A stretch of 64,000 nt of DNA from Flavobacteriaceae bacterium PS02338 (lineage in GTDB: Bacteria; Bacteroidota; Bacteroidia; Sphingobacteriales; Sphingobacteriaceae): the NCBI GenBank assembly GCA_029959615.1, contig JASCOD010000005.1:62001-126000 (forward strand). Direction: 5' to 3'. The notes beneath the pieces are model-generated. The model did no database searches, was not told the DNA's origin, and saw only the letters and a program-made list of their open reading frames with translations. Below, piece after piece: positions 26,364 through 34,650 of the stretch. Both the position numbers and the translations under genes were made by a program. Within the stretch, counting starts at the first letter, position 1. The number at the start of each line of letters is the position of its first letter.

Positions 26364-27521
26364 ATGAAAGAAAAAATAAGAATGGGCATGATAGGCGGCG
26401 GCAAAGATGCATTCATCGGCGCTGTACACCGTATTGCCGCTAATATGGATGGATTGATTGAACTTTGCTGTGGAGCGCTTAGTGTTAATCCAGAAACTGC
26501 AATAGAATCAGGGAAAATGTTATTTCTTCCAGAAAACAGAACCTACCTGAACTACGAAGAAATGATCAAAAAAGAAAGTGAACTTCCAACAAATGAAAGA
26601 ATTCACTTTGTGACTATTGTTACGCCGAACTTTGCCCACTTCGCCCCCGCTATGATGGCTTTAGAGCACGGTTTTAACGTGGTGATAGAAAAACCAATGA
26701 CTTTAACTTTGGAAGAAGCTAAACAGCTACAACAAAAAGTTGAAGAAACTGGACTTACTTTATGCTTAACACACACCTATTCTGGCTATCCAATGGTGAA
26801 ACAGGCCAAAGAAATGGTAAAAGATGGTGCATTAGGTAAAATCAGAAAAATTATTGTAGAGTATCCTCAAGGTTGGTTAAGCACTTTAAGTGAGCGTGAA
26901 GGAAATGCGCAAGCGGCATGGCGAACAGATCCTAAAAAATCGGGAAAAAGTGGCTGTATAGGTGATATTGGTACGCATGCAGCTCATTTAGCAGAGTATA
27001 TTTCTGGATTAAAAATCACTCAAATTTGCGCTAATTTAAACATAGTTGTAGAAGGTAGAACTATCGATGATGATGGAAACATCTTACTAAAATTCGACAA
27101 TGGGTCAAATGGTGTTTTAATCGCATCGCAAATAGCTGCCGGAGAAGAGAATGCACTTAATATCAGGATTTATGGTGAAAAAGGCGGACTAGAGTGGTTT
27201 CAACATGAGCCAAATACGCTGTTGGTTAAATGGCTAAATAAACCTACCGAAATTTACAGAGCTGGTGGTGGTTATTTAGGAGATTTCGCTAAGCATAATA
27301 CCAGAACTCCAGGAGGTCACCCAGAAGGATTATTAGAGGCTTTTGCTAATATCTACAGAAACTTTGCATTAACCTTAGCAGCCAAACTCAACAATGAAGA
27401 ACCTACTCCTCAAATGTTAGATTTCCCTAATGTAAACGATGGTGTAAGAGGCATGGCACTAATTGAAAATGCAGTGGCTTCTAATGAATCTGACAAGAAA
27501 TGGCATGATTTTATAGTGTAA
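26364..27521 (+). CDS. Gfo/Idh/MocA-family oxidoreductase (cytoplasmic)
   Basis: The 385-residue protein has an N-terminal Rossmann fold (MGMIGGGKDAFIGAVHR) and the EKPMTLTLEEAKQL block with the conserved lysine near residue 110. The substrate domain has GCIGDIGTHAAHLAEY, with the usual Asp/His pair. It has no signal peptide, unlike the second family member at 29214. In related loci a cytoplasmic Gfo/Idh enzyme reduces or oxidises 3-keto sugars with NAD(H). Here it probably acts on the imported product. The exact substrate is unknown. Confidence 0.88.
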   Translation: MKEKIRMGMIGGGKDAFIGAVHRIAANMDGLIELCCGALSVNPETAIESGKMLFLPENRTYLNYEEMIKKESELPTNERIHFVTIVTPNFAHFAPAMMALEHGFNVVIEKPMTLTLEEAKQLQQKVEETGLTLCLTHTYSGYPMVKQAKEMVKDGALGKIRKIIVEYPQGWLSTLSEREGNAQAAWRTDPKKSGKSGCIGDIGTHAAHLAEYISGLKITQICANLNIVVEGRTIDDDGNILLKFDNGSNGVLIASQIAAGEENALNIRIYGEKGGLEWFQHEPNTLLVKWLNKPTEIYRAGGGYLGDFAKHNTRTPGGHPEGLLEAFANIYRNFALTLAAKLNNEEPTPQMLDFPNVNDGVRGMALIENAVASNESDKKWHDFIV

Positions 27522-27523
27522 AC

Positions 27524-27600
27524 AGATGATGGTTGATAGCATGTAGTTAATAGTGATGTCTAGAAACACAAGCAAACTATCAACTATTAACAATGAACCA
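27524..27600. repeat. Imperfect inverted repeat in the Gfo/Idh-isomerase spacer
   Basis: After the stop, GATGGTTGATAG...GTTAATAG is answered before and across the next start by CTATCAACTATTAAC...GAACCATCAAC. The arms are complementary with small gaps over about 30 nt. The right arm overlaps the first possible ATG (27593) of the next gene. Confidence 0.6.
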
Positions 27601-27625
27601 TCAACCAAAAACGAAACAACAAGTA

Positions 27626-28678
27626 ATGACTACAATACAAGGACCTGCAGTATTTTTAGCCCAATTTATCAGCGATGAAGCACCTTTCAATTCATTAGAC
27701 AATATTTGCAAATGGGCTGCCGATTTAGGTTTTAAAGGTATCCAAATGCCAACCTTAGACAGTCGCTTTATTGATTTGAAACTTGCGGCAGAAAGCAAAA
27801 CTTATGCTGATGAGCTAACTGGAAAAGTGGCTGCTCATGGCTTGAAAATAACCGAACTTTCTACACACTTACAGGGTCAATTGGTAGCTGTTCACCCTGC
27901 TTATAATGAATTGTTCGATGCCTTTGCAGCACCAGAAGTGAAGAACAATCCTAAAGCACGTACAGAATGGGCTATTCAACAATTAAAATATGCTGCTAAA
28001 GCTTCCCAAAATTTGGGATTAAATGCACATGCTACTTTTAGTGGTTCGTTGTTATGGCAATTCTTTCATCCTTGGCCGCAACGCCCCGAGGGTTTGGTTG
28101 ACGAAGGTTTTACCGAATTGGCTAAACGCTGGTTGCCAATTTTGAATGAATTTGACAATTGTGGCGTTGATGTTTGCTATGAAATACACCCAGGAGAAGA
28201 TTTGTTTGATGGCATCACCTACGAAATGTTCTTGGACAAAGTAAATCAGCATCCTCGAGCTTGCTTACTTTACGACCCTTCGCATTTTGTACTACAGCAA
28301 TTAGATTATATCCAATACATCGATTTATATCACGAAAGAATCAAAGCTTTCCACGTCAAAGATTCAGAGTTCAATCCAACGGGAAGACAAGGAACTTTCG
28401 GTGGTTATCAAGGTTGGGCAGACCGTGCTGGTCGTTACCGCTCACCAGGCGATGGGCAGGTAGATTTTAAAACTATTTTCAGCAAGCTAGCACAATACGA
28501 CTATAAAGGTTGGGCAGTAATGGAATGGGAATGTTGCATTAAGAACCAACAAGATGGCGCTCGCGAAGGAGCTGAGTTTATCAAAAAGCATATCATTAAC
28601 GTAACTGATAAAGCATTTGATGATTTTGCCGCTGCCGGAAGTGATGCTGCTTTTAACAAAAAAATATTAGGTCTATAA
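27626..28678 (+). CDS. TIM-barrel sugar phosphate isomerase/epimerase-like protein (cytoplasmic)
   Basis: An in-frame ATG at 27593 exists, but its first 11 codons lie inside the spacer repeat, so I favour 27626 (350 residues, starting MTTIQGPAVFL). The AP-endonuclease-2-like TIM barrel shows LGFKGIQMP near the N terminus, the acid CYEIHPGEDL near residue 190 and DPSHFVLQ near 220. FHVKDSEF lies near 255 and VMEWECC near 305, together the full metal-ligand set. There is no signal peptide. YcjR-like relatives act on 3-keto glycosides. It is placed between two Gfo/Idh genes, which supports a role in the same pathway. Confidence 0.85.
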   Translation: MTTIQGPAVFLAQFISDEAPFNSLDNICKWAADLGFKGIQMPTLDSRFIDLKLAAESKTYADELTGKVAAHGLKITELSTHLQGQLVAVHPAYNELFDAFAAPEVKNNPKARTEWAIQQLKYAAKASQNLGLNAHATFSGSLLWQFFHPWPQRPEGLVDEGFTELAKRWLPILNEFDNCGVDVCYEIHPGEDLFDGITYEMFLDKVNQHPRACLLYDPSHFVLQQLDYIQYIDLYHERIKAFHVKDSEFNPTGRQGTFGGYQGWADRAGRYRSPGDGQVDFKTIFSKLAQYDYKGWAVMEWECCIKNQQDGAREGAEFIKKHIINVTDKAFDDFAAAGSDAAFNKKILGL

Positions 28679-28738
28679 ATGTTGAATTTTAACTTTCGAC
28701 TTTTAACTTTAAACTTATTACCCCTAAACAAAACACAC

Positions 28739-29131
28739 ATGAAACGTACATTATTAATTCTTGGAGTAACTTCAGTATTTGTTGCTTCATTATCAGCGTT
28801 TAAACCTGAGCCAAAAACAGAGCCAGCGGTAACTATTAATGCGCCTGCAATACCTAAAATTGCGACCATGCAAATGAGTGGCGGCGAGCTGCTAATTAAC
28901 AAATCCGACTGCATCGGATGTCACCACAAAATCAATAAGTTAATTGGACCTTCATATACAGATATTGCTAAAAAATATCCTAATACCGACAAAAACCAAT
29001 TGTTACTTGCCGATAAAATTATCAAAGGCGGATCTGGAGTTTGGGGCAAAATCCCGATGACACCGCATCCAAAAATATCACCAAGCGACGCAAAATTAAT
29101 GGCAAAATATATTCTTTCATTAAAGAAATAG
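28739..29131 (+). CDS. Secreted monohaem c-type cytochrome
   Basis: The 130-residue protein starts at the ATG at 28739, which gives a proper Sec signal (MKRTLLILGVTSVFVASLSA). An upstream ATG at 28679 begins directly after the preceding stop and encodes a non-signal extension. The haem motif is CIGCH at residues 58-62 and a distal methionine is available in IPMTPHP. It resembles cytochrome c551/552. In glucoside 3-dehydrogenase systems a cytochrome (LacB) takes electrons from the flavoprotein, so this is the predicted acceptor for the GMC complex, although three genes separate it from the small subunit. Confidence 0.88.
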   Translation: MKRTLLILGVTSVFVASLSAFKPEPKTEPAVTINAPAIPKIATMQMSGGELLINKSDCIGCHHKINKLIGPSYTDIAKKYPNTDKNQLLLADKIIKGGSGVWGKIPMTPHPKISPSDAKLMAKYILSLKK

Positions 29132-29213
29132 CAGGTTATTGGTTAGTCGTTTCACAGATACCAATGAACGATTGAACCAATGAACTAAGTGAACCAACCA
29201 AAAACCAAAATAT

Positions 29214-30662
29214 ATGAACCAAGATAATAACCAAAGCAGGCGTAACTTCCTTAAAATGGGAGCTGTTGCTACTGCTGCATTTACTATCGTTCCTCGCCAT
29301 GTGTTAGGCGGCAAGGGTTTTCTTGCGCCAAGCGACAGACTAATTGTAGCAGGTATAGGTGTGGGTGGTAAAGGTGATAGCGATTTACGTTTAATCCACG
29401 AGAGTGGCAAAGCAGAAATCGCCTACTTATGCGATGTGGATACAAGAAGAGCATCCAATAGCTTAAAACGTTTCCCTAAAGCTAAATTCTATAAAGATTG
29501 GCGTGAAATGTTCGACAAAGAGCATAAACATTTCGATGCTGTCACAGTATCAACTCCCGATCATAACCATGCCATACAAACATTAGCTGCTATGCAATTA
29601 CGCAAGCATGTGTATGTACAAAAGCCACTTACTCACGATATTTACGAAGCTCGTATTTTAACGGCAGCAGCGAAGAAATACAAAGTAGTAACGCAAATGG
29701 GTAATCAAGGAGCAAGTAATGACGGTCCTCGTTTACTTCGCGAATGGTACGATGCCGGTTTAATAGGTGATGTACACACTATTTACGCTTGGACAGACAG
29801 GCCAGTTTGGCCACAAGGCATTCCTTGGTCGGCAAATAAAGCGGAAGTTCCAAAAGATCTAGATTGGGATTTATGGTTGGGTACAGCTCCTTACAAAGAT
29901 TACGTAGAAAAATTAGTGCCCTTTAACTGGCGTGGCTGGTGGGATTATGGAACTGGCGCACTAGGCGATATGGGTTGTCACTTATTGGAAGCTCCTTTTA
30001 GTGTACTTAACTTAAAATATGCGACAGAAGTTGAAGCCAGTGTAGGTTCGGTTTATGTGGATGAATTTAAACGTGGATATTTCCCTGAAAGTTGTCCTCC
30101 GTCAAGCCACGTCACCTTAAAATTCCCTAAAACAGATAAAACACAAGGTGATGTGACCGTACATTGGATGGATGGTGGCATTCAGCCTACTCGCCCGGAA
30201 GAGCTAGGCGCTAATGAAACATTTGGAGATGGTGGCAATGGAACTTTATTTATTGGTACCAAAGGTAAAATGATGTCCAATACTTATGGAGATAAGGCAA
30301 GACTACTTCCATTATCTCGTAATGAAAATCTAAACATAGCACAAAAGTTCAGTCGTGTTCCTGGCCAAGCAAATGGTCATTACGGGCAATGGGTAGAAGG
30401 TTGTATTGCAGGCTATGGTAAAAAAGAATTGAGTTCTCCTTTTGAAATTGCTGGTCCGTTAACAGAATGTTTATTGATGGCCAATTTAGCCATTAGAGCT
30501 GCTGACATTCAAAAAATAAACGATAAAGGAAAAGTTAGTTTCCCTGGTAGATATAGAAAGTTACTTTGGGATAACGACCAGATGAAAGTAACCAACTTCG
30601 ATGATGTAAATCAGTTTGTAAAGAGAGATTACCGCGAAGGTTGGAAATTAGGAGAAAAATAA
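29214..30662 (+). CDS. Tat-exported Gfo/Idh/MocA-family oxidoreductase
   Basis: The 482-residue protein begins with a clear twin-arginine signal (SRRNFLKMGAVATAA). The Rossmann part has VAGIGVGGKGDSDL and YLCDVD. The YVQKPLTHDIYEARIL block holds the conserved lysine, and GALGDMGCHLLEAPF is the substrate-domain motif. Exported members of this family, such as glucose-fructose oxidoreductase and GH109 enzymes, keep NAD(P) tightly bound and run redox-neutral cycles. This protein may do the same in the periplasm on 3-keto or native glycosides. It is longer than the cytoplasmic paralogue at 26364. Confidence 0.87.
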   Translation: MNQDNNQSRRNFLKMGAVATAAFTIVPRHVLGGKGFLAPSDRLIVAGIGVGGKGDSDLRLIHESGKAEIAYLCDVDTRRASNSLKRFPKAKFYKDWREMFDKEHKHFDAVTVSTPDHNHAIQTLAAMQLRKHVYVQKPLTHDIYEARILTAAAKKYKVVTQMGNQGASNDGPRLLREWYDAGLIGDVHTIYAWTDRPVWPQGIPWSANKAEVPKDLDWDLWLGTAPYKDYVEKLVPFNWRGWWDYGTGALGDMGCHLLEAPFSVLNLKYATEVEASVGSVYVDEFKRGYFPESCPPSSHVTLKFPKTDKTQGDVTVHWMDGGIQPTRPEELGANETFGDGGNGTLFIGTKGKMMSNTYGDKARLLPLSRNENLNIAQKFSRVPGQANGHYGQWVEGCIAGYGKKELSSPFEIAGPLTECLLMANLAIRAADIQKINDKGKVSFPGRYRKLLWDNDQMKVTNFDDVNQFVKRDYREGWKLGEK

Positions 30663-30735
30663 CATAGATAATTTACATCATTTCCGGATAGGCGGGAATT
30701 TTAAAGCTATTAATGCAGCTGTCTTTTGCATTACG

Positions 30736-30756
30736 ATACCCAATCGAGTTGGGTAT
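30736..30756. repeat. Palindromic repeat between the Gfo/Idh and DUF1080 genes
   Basis: ATACCCAA and TTGGGTAT form a perfect 8-bp stem with loop TCGAG. The surrounding text (CATTACGATACCC...GGTATGACGGCTC) resembles the ends of the other GTCAT-type dispersed repeats in the window. Confidence 0.6.
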
Positions 30757-30796
30757 GACGGCTCAGTAAAGGCAGAAGGAATTAAAAAAGTATTCA

Positions 30797-31477
30797 ATGA
30801 AAAAAATATTAATAGCAGCATTTATGGTTGCTTCAATTAGTGCTGGCGCACAAAAGAAAAAAGGTTTTACTCCTCTTTTTGATGGAAAAACCACTACAGG
30901 CTGGCACACCTACGGGAAAGATTTTGTAGGCAAAGCTTGGAACGCAGAAAATGGCGTGTTGCACTTCGATCCAAAATTGAAAAACAACGATGGTGGCGAT
31001 TTGGTTACCGACAAGGAATACAGTAATTTCCATTTAAAACTAGAATGGAAAGTCGCTCCGAAATCAAATAGCGGAATTATCTTCTATGTCCACGAAGATC
31101 TATCAAAGTATAAGCAAACCTATCTTACCGGTCCAGAAATGCAGGTTATAGATAACGATGGCCATAAAGATGGCAAAATAAACAAGCACCGTGCTGGAGA
31201 TTTATACGACATGATTAGCAGCACAAGCGAACCCGTAAAAGCGGTTGGCGAATGGAATTTGGCAGAAATCATCAGCAATAAAGGCAAATTAACCTTTAAA
31301 TTAAATGGTGTAAAAATAGTAGAAACTACCATGTGGGATGACAATTGGAAAAACCTAATAGCAGGAAGCAAATTTGGTAAATGGGAAGGTTTCGGAACTT
31401 ACAAAACTGGCAAAATCGCGCTACAGGATCACGGAGATGAAGTTTGGTTCCGTAATATCGAAATTAAAGAATTGTAA
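30797..31477 (+). CDS. DUF1080 / 3-keto-disaccharide hydrolase domain protein
   Basis: The 226-residue protein has a Sec signal ending near residue 19 (AGAQK). The rest is one laminin-G-like DUF1080 domain (PF06439, now named 3-keto-disaccharide hydrolase). Typical blocks are GFTPLFDGKTTTGWH, NFHLKLEWKVAPKSNSGIIF and the C-terminal DHGDEVWFRNIEIKEL. Characterised relatives cleave glycosides after C3 oxidation. It lies beside the dehydrogenase and Gfo/Idh genes, which makes this one of the best functional markers of the cluster. It is predicted to be periplasmic. Confidence 0.88.
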   Translation: MKKILIAAFMVASISAGAQKKKGFTPLFDGKTTTGWHTYGKDFVGKAWNAENGVLHFDPKLKNNDGGDLVTDKEYSNFHLKLEWKVAPKSNSGIIFYVHEDLSKYKQTYLTGPEMQVIDNDGHKDGKINKHRAGDLYDMISSTSEPVKAVGEWNLAEIISNKGKLTFKLNGVKIVETTMWDDNWKNLIAGSKFGKWEGFGTYKTGKIALQDHGDEVWFRNIEIKEL

Positions 31478-31557
31478 TTAGGGGACAGGAATTAGTGGTT
31501 AGGTATCAGCACTAACCCCAAAACCAACTAACCATAAACTAAAAAACCAAAACTAAT

Positions 31558-32784
31558 ATGAACTCAACAACTCGCTTCAAGCTATCCTTTATGATGTTCC
31601 TCGAATTCTTTATTTGGGGTGGATGGTTTGTAACATTGGGCACTTTTCTAGATAAAAACCTAAGTGCTTCGGGTCCCGAAATTGGATCTGTATTCTCTAC
31701 ACAATCTTGGGGGGCAATTATTGCGCCTTTTATCATAGGTTTAATTGCCGATAAATACTTTAACGCAGAGAAGATACTGGGTGTTTTACACATCATTGGT
31801 GCAATTTTAATGTATCAAATGTACAGTGCAACTGATATCAGCGTGTTCTATCCTTATGTTTTCGTTTATATGGTATTATATATGCCAACCTTAGCGCTGG
31901 TAAATTCTGTTTCTTTCAATCAAATGGGAGACCCAGAAAAAGAATTCTCGAACATCAGGATCTGGGGAACTATTGGGTGGATTTTAGCAGGCGTACTGAT
32001 CAGTTATTTCTTCCATTGGGATTCTCAAGAAGCATCAGCTAACGGAGCACTTAAAAACACTTTCTTAATGTCTGCTGTAGCTTCATTATCCCTAGGTATT
32101 TTTAGCTTTTTACTACCTAAAACTCCTCCAAAAAACAAATCAACGGAGAAAATCAAAATATCTGAAATATTAGGGCTAGATGCCTTAAAGCTACTTAAGG
32201 ATAAAAACTTCTTAATTTTCTTCGTTTCCTCTATCTTAATCTGTATTCCATTAGCTTTTTACTATCAAAATGCGAATTTATTCCTATCTAAAATAGGCGT
32301 AGATAATCCAACTGGAAAAATGACTATTGGCCAAGTATCAGAAGTATTGTTCTTACTAGCCATTCCAGTTTTCTTCAAAAAATTCGGTTTCAAAAAAACG
32401 ATTTTAGTTGGTATGCTAGCCTGGACAGTACGCTACCTACTGTTCGCTTTCGGAAATGCTGGAGAATTGAGCTTCATGCTGATTTTAGGTATTGCACTAC
32501 ACGGTATCTGCTACGATTTCTTTTTCGTATCGGGACAAATTTACACCAACTCTAAAGCCGGCGATAAATTCAAAAGTTCGGCTCAAGGCTTAATTACTTT
32601 GGCGACTTACGGAGTGGGCATGTTAATTGGTTTTATTGTAGCTGGCCAAATCACCGAAATTTATAAAGTGAATGGCATTGAAGATTGGAAAATGATTTGG
32701 AGCATTCCTGCAGGCATAGCTTTTGTAGTATTCTTACTATTCAGCTTATTATTTAACGACAAAACAAAAACAGAATCTGTTTAA
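31558..32784 (+). CDS. MFS permease of the nucleoside:H+ symporter type
   Basis: The 408-residue protein has about 12 membrane helices. The N terminus (FMMFLEFFIWGGWFVTLGTFL) and the GSVFSTQSWGAIIAPFIIGLIADKYF block match the NupG/XapB-like MFS family. In Bacteroidota such proteins often sit with Gfo/Idh and isomerase genes rather than nucleoside genes, so the transported molecule may be a sugar or keto-sugar. The next gene starts 2 bp after its stop, so translation is probably coupled. Confidence 0.85.
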   Translation: MNSTTRFKLSFMMFLEFFIWGGWFVTLGTFLDKNLSASGPEIGSVFSTQSWGAIIAPFIIGLIADKYFNAEKILGVLHIIGAILMYQMYSATDISVFYPYVFVYMVLYMPTLALVNSVSFNQMGDPEKEFSNIRIWGTIGWILAGVLISYFFHWDSQEASANGALKNTFLMSAVASLSLGIFSFLLPKTPPKNKSTEKIKISEILGLDALKLLKDKNFLIFFVSSILICIPLAFYYQNANLFLSKIGVDNPTGKMTIGQVSEVLFLLAIPVFFKKFGFKKTILVGMLAWTVRYLLFAFGNAGELSFMLILGIALHGICYDFFFVSGQIYTNSKAGDKFKSSAQGLITLATYGVGMLIGFIVAGQITEIYKVNGIEDWKMIWSIPAGIAFVVFLLFSLLFNDKTKTESV

Positions 32785-32786
32785 CG

Positions 32787-33659
32787 ATGACTACAAGAAG
32801 AAATTTTATAAAAGAAACAGGCTTACTTGCTGCAAGTGTAGCATTAGCACCATCCTTGGTTAAAGCCTTTGCTCCTGCTCAACAGGCAGTAGGCATACAA
32901 CTTTACAGCTTAAGAGATATCATCAGTAAAGATGTTAAAGGCGTAATTGAAAAAGTGGCCAAAGCAGGCTTTAAAGAAGTAGAAACCTACGGTTATAAAC
33001 CCAATGGAAGCTTTTGGGGGCTAACTCCTAAAGAGTTTAAAGCCCTATTAGATGCCAATGGTTTATACTCGCCAAGTGGACACTTTGGCTTCGATAACTA
33101 TATCACCTCAGGTAATTTAGATGACATTAAATCTTACATCGACGCATCAAATGTTTTAGGCAGTAAATATGTCGTTGCACCCTATCTTGGAGATACCTTA
33201 CGCAACAACTACAAATTAGTAGCAGAGCGATTAAATAAAGCTGGTGAACTTTGTATCCAAGCTGGCATCAATGTAGGTTATCACAATCATGGTTTCGAGT
33301 TCGATAAGCAGGGCGACACCACAGGTTTCGAGATCTTATTAGCTGAAACAGATCCTAATTTAGTTTACTTTGAGCTAGATCTTTATTGGGCTGTCTTTGC
33401 AGGTCATAATCCGATAGATATCTTTAAAAAGTATCCTCGTAGATTTAAAATGTGGCATGTAAAGGATATGGATAAAGCAAACAAAAAATGGAATACTGAA
33501 ATTGGCAATGGTAGTATAGATTTCAAATCAATATTTGCACAAGCGAAACTCTCTGGCGTAAAACATATTTACTTAGAGCAAGAAACCAACTACAAACCAG
33601 ATCATATCAGCTCAATAAAAACAAGCATCGATTACATTAAAGGTAGTTTATTGAAATAG
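32787..33659 (+). CDS. Exported TIM-barrel isomerase/epimerase-like protein (second copy)
   Basis: The 290-residue protein has a twin-arginine-like signal (TRRNFIKETGLLAAS). It is a paralogue of the protein at 21651: both have FWGL-x-x-KE, YHNH-x-FEF, ELDL/I-x-W and MWHVKDMDK. Metal-ligand residues (Glu, Asp, His, Glu) appear intact, with the last in IYLEQE. It begins 2 bp after the MFS permease gene and closes the operon. Periplasmic location is predicted. Two exported paralogues in one cluster suggest two related steps or substrates. Confidence 0.85.
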   Translation: MTTRRNFIKETGLLAASVALAPSLVKAFAPAQQAVGIQLYSLRDIISKDVKGVIEKVAKAGFKEVETYGYKPNGSFWGLTPKEFKALLDANGLYSPSGHFGFDNYITSGNLDDIKSYIDASNVLGSKYVVAPYLGDTLRNNYKLVAERLNKAGELCIQAGINVGYHNHGFEFDKQGDTTGFEILLAETDPNLVYFELDLYWAVFAGHNPIDIFKKYPRRFKMWHVKDMDKANKKWNTEIGNGSIDFKSIFAQAKLSGVKHIYLEQETNYKPDHISSIKTSIDYIKGSLLK

Positions 33660-33672
33660 AATTAATTCCAAT

Positions 33673-33742
33673 TTGTCATTCCGAGCATAGCAAAGAATCT
33701 ATTCTAACAAGATGATAGATTCCTCGTTCCTCGGAATGACAA
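33673..33742. repeat. Dispersed palindromic repeat, family GTCATTCCGA
   Basis: The element is bounded by TTGTCATTCCGA (33673-33684) and its exact complement (33731-33742). Inside, AGAATCTAT is answered by ATAGATTC. It lies between convergent genes and may also help end transcription. Related copies are at 46565, 54407 and 55038. Confidence 0.85.
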
Positions 33743-33818
33743 TATTTTAAAAGATTTAACTTTTGCAGATTTCAATTTTCGGCTACGCTCGAATGACTTA
33801 CCATTAAGGAGACAAATT

Positions 33819-34568
33819 TTAAGTTATCCCTAACTTAGTTGTCAAATACCCTACCCATTCTTTTATTAGGAATTCCCATCCATTAATGGCACTAGATTGA
33901 GGCAACAAATAGTCCTCAAAACTATAGTTATCCTTTAGAGAATTCGTGGGGTAATAGGTAATATTTTTCAGACCTTGCTTTTCGGCAAGCAATTTAGTTC
34001 TAGGTATATGCCAGGCACTCGTGATCACCAAAATCTTAGCGTTAGGCTTATTCAAGCTTTTTAAAATCTTGTTGGCATAAATAAAGTTCTCCTTTGTATT
34101 TCTGCTTTCGCTCTCTATGATTATTGCACTGTCAGGAATTTTAATTGCCTTTAAATAAGCTTGGGTGTATAATGCCTCAGGTACATTTTTTTCTAAAAAA
34201 CTGCCATTTCCTCCACTCATCAAAATCCTATCAATTTTTTCTTGATGATACAGTTTCAAAGTTTGCACTAACCTGTCCCCAGCAAACTGAGCTTTTAATG
34301 ACTCTTTTTCATTATCATAGTTAGAAAAGCCACCTAAAAGCAAACCAATATCATAATGTTCTAAAGCTGGAGTTTTAGCCTCGTACCAATTTGCTACTTG
34401 CCCCAAAATAAACTTATTCGACAGTAGTAAAAATAATATAACAGCACTCATCAATGCCTTCCTTTTGTGCCGTTTATTTTTCGAAAACAAAGCACATAAA
34501 GTCAAAACTAAGATCCAAACTAAAGGACGAATAAGGAATAGCAAAAACTTGGAGAGAAAAAATGACAC
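33819..34568 (-). CDS. YdcF/ElyC-SanA-like membrane protein (DUF218)
   Basis: The 249-residue protein has two N-terminal membrane helices (about 5-25 and 35-55) and a DUF218 domain. Typical text is IGLLLGGFSNYD, DRILMSGGNGS, ESRSRNTKEN-like (ESESRNTKENFIYA) and VITSAWHIPRTKLL. Relatives (SanA, ElyC) act in envelope or peptidoglycan homeostasis and the domain probably faces the periplasm. The enzymatic role is not established. It is a single gene that converges with the glycoside cluster. Confidence 0.85.
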   Translation of the reverse strand: MSFFLSKFLLFLIRPLVWILVLTLCALFSKNKRHKRKALMSAVILFLLLSNKFILGQVANWYEAKTPALEHYDIGLLLGGFSNYDNEKESLKAQFAGDRLVQTLKLYHQEKIDRILMSGGNGSFLEKNVPEALYTQAYLKAIKIPDSAIIIESESRNTKENFIYANKILKSLNKPNAKILVITSAWHIPRTKLLAEKQGLKNITYYPTNSLKDNYSFEDYLLPQSSAINGWEFLIKEWVGYLTTKLGIT

Positions 34569-34620
34569 GACTTTTAGTTAATATTAATTTAGACGATCTC
34601 TATGTTTATAGATTTCACAA

Positions 34621-34650
34621 CAGATTAATTTCGAAAATTAATCTGATTTT
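34621..34650. terminator. Palindrome after the lamin-tail gene
   Basis: CAGATTAATTT and AAATTAATCTG form an 11-bp perfect stem with a CGA loop, directly at the 3' end of the minus-strand lamin-tail gene. The T run lies on the plus-strand side, so it is a better terminator for plus transcripts; on the minus strand it still could mark the transcript end. Confidence 0.5.

Noticed and set aside
28679..28738. Earlier ATG for the cytochrome c
   Set aside because: It starts directly after the previous stop codon in spacer repeat DNA; the ATG at 28739 gives a proper signal peptide.
28501..28914. Minus-strand open frame of 137 codons over the cytochrome start
   Set aside because: It is antisense to the end of the isomerase gene and the start of the cytochrome gene, has no recognisable domain and crosses the spacer repeat.
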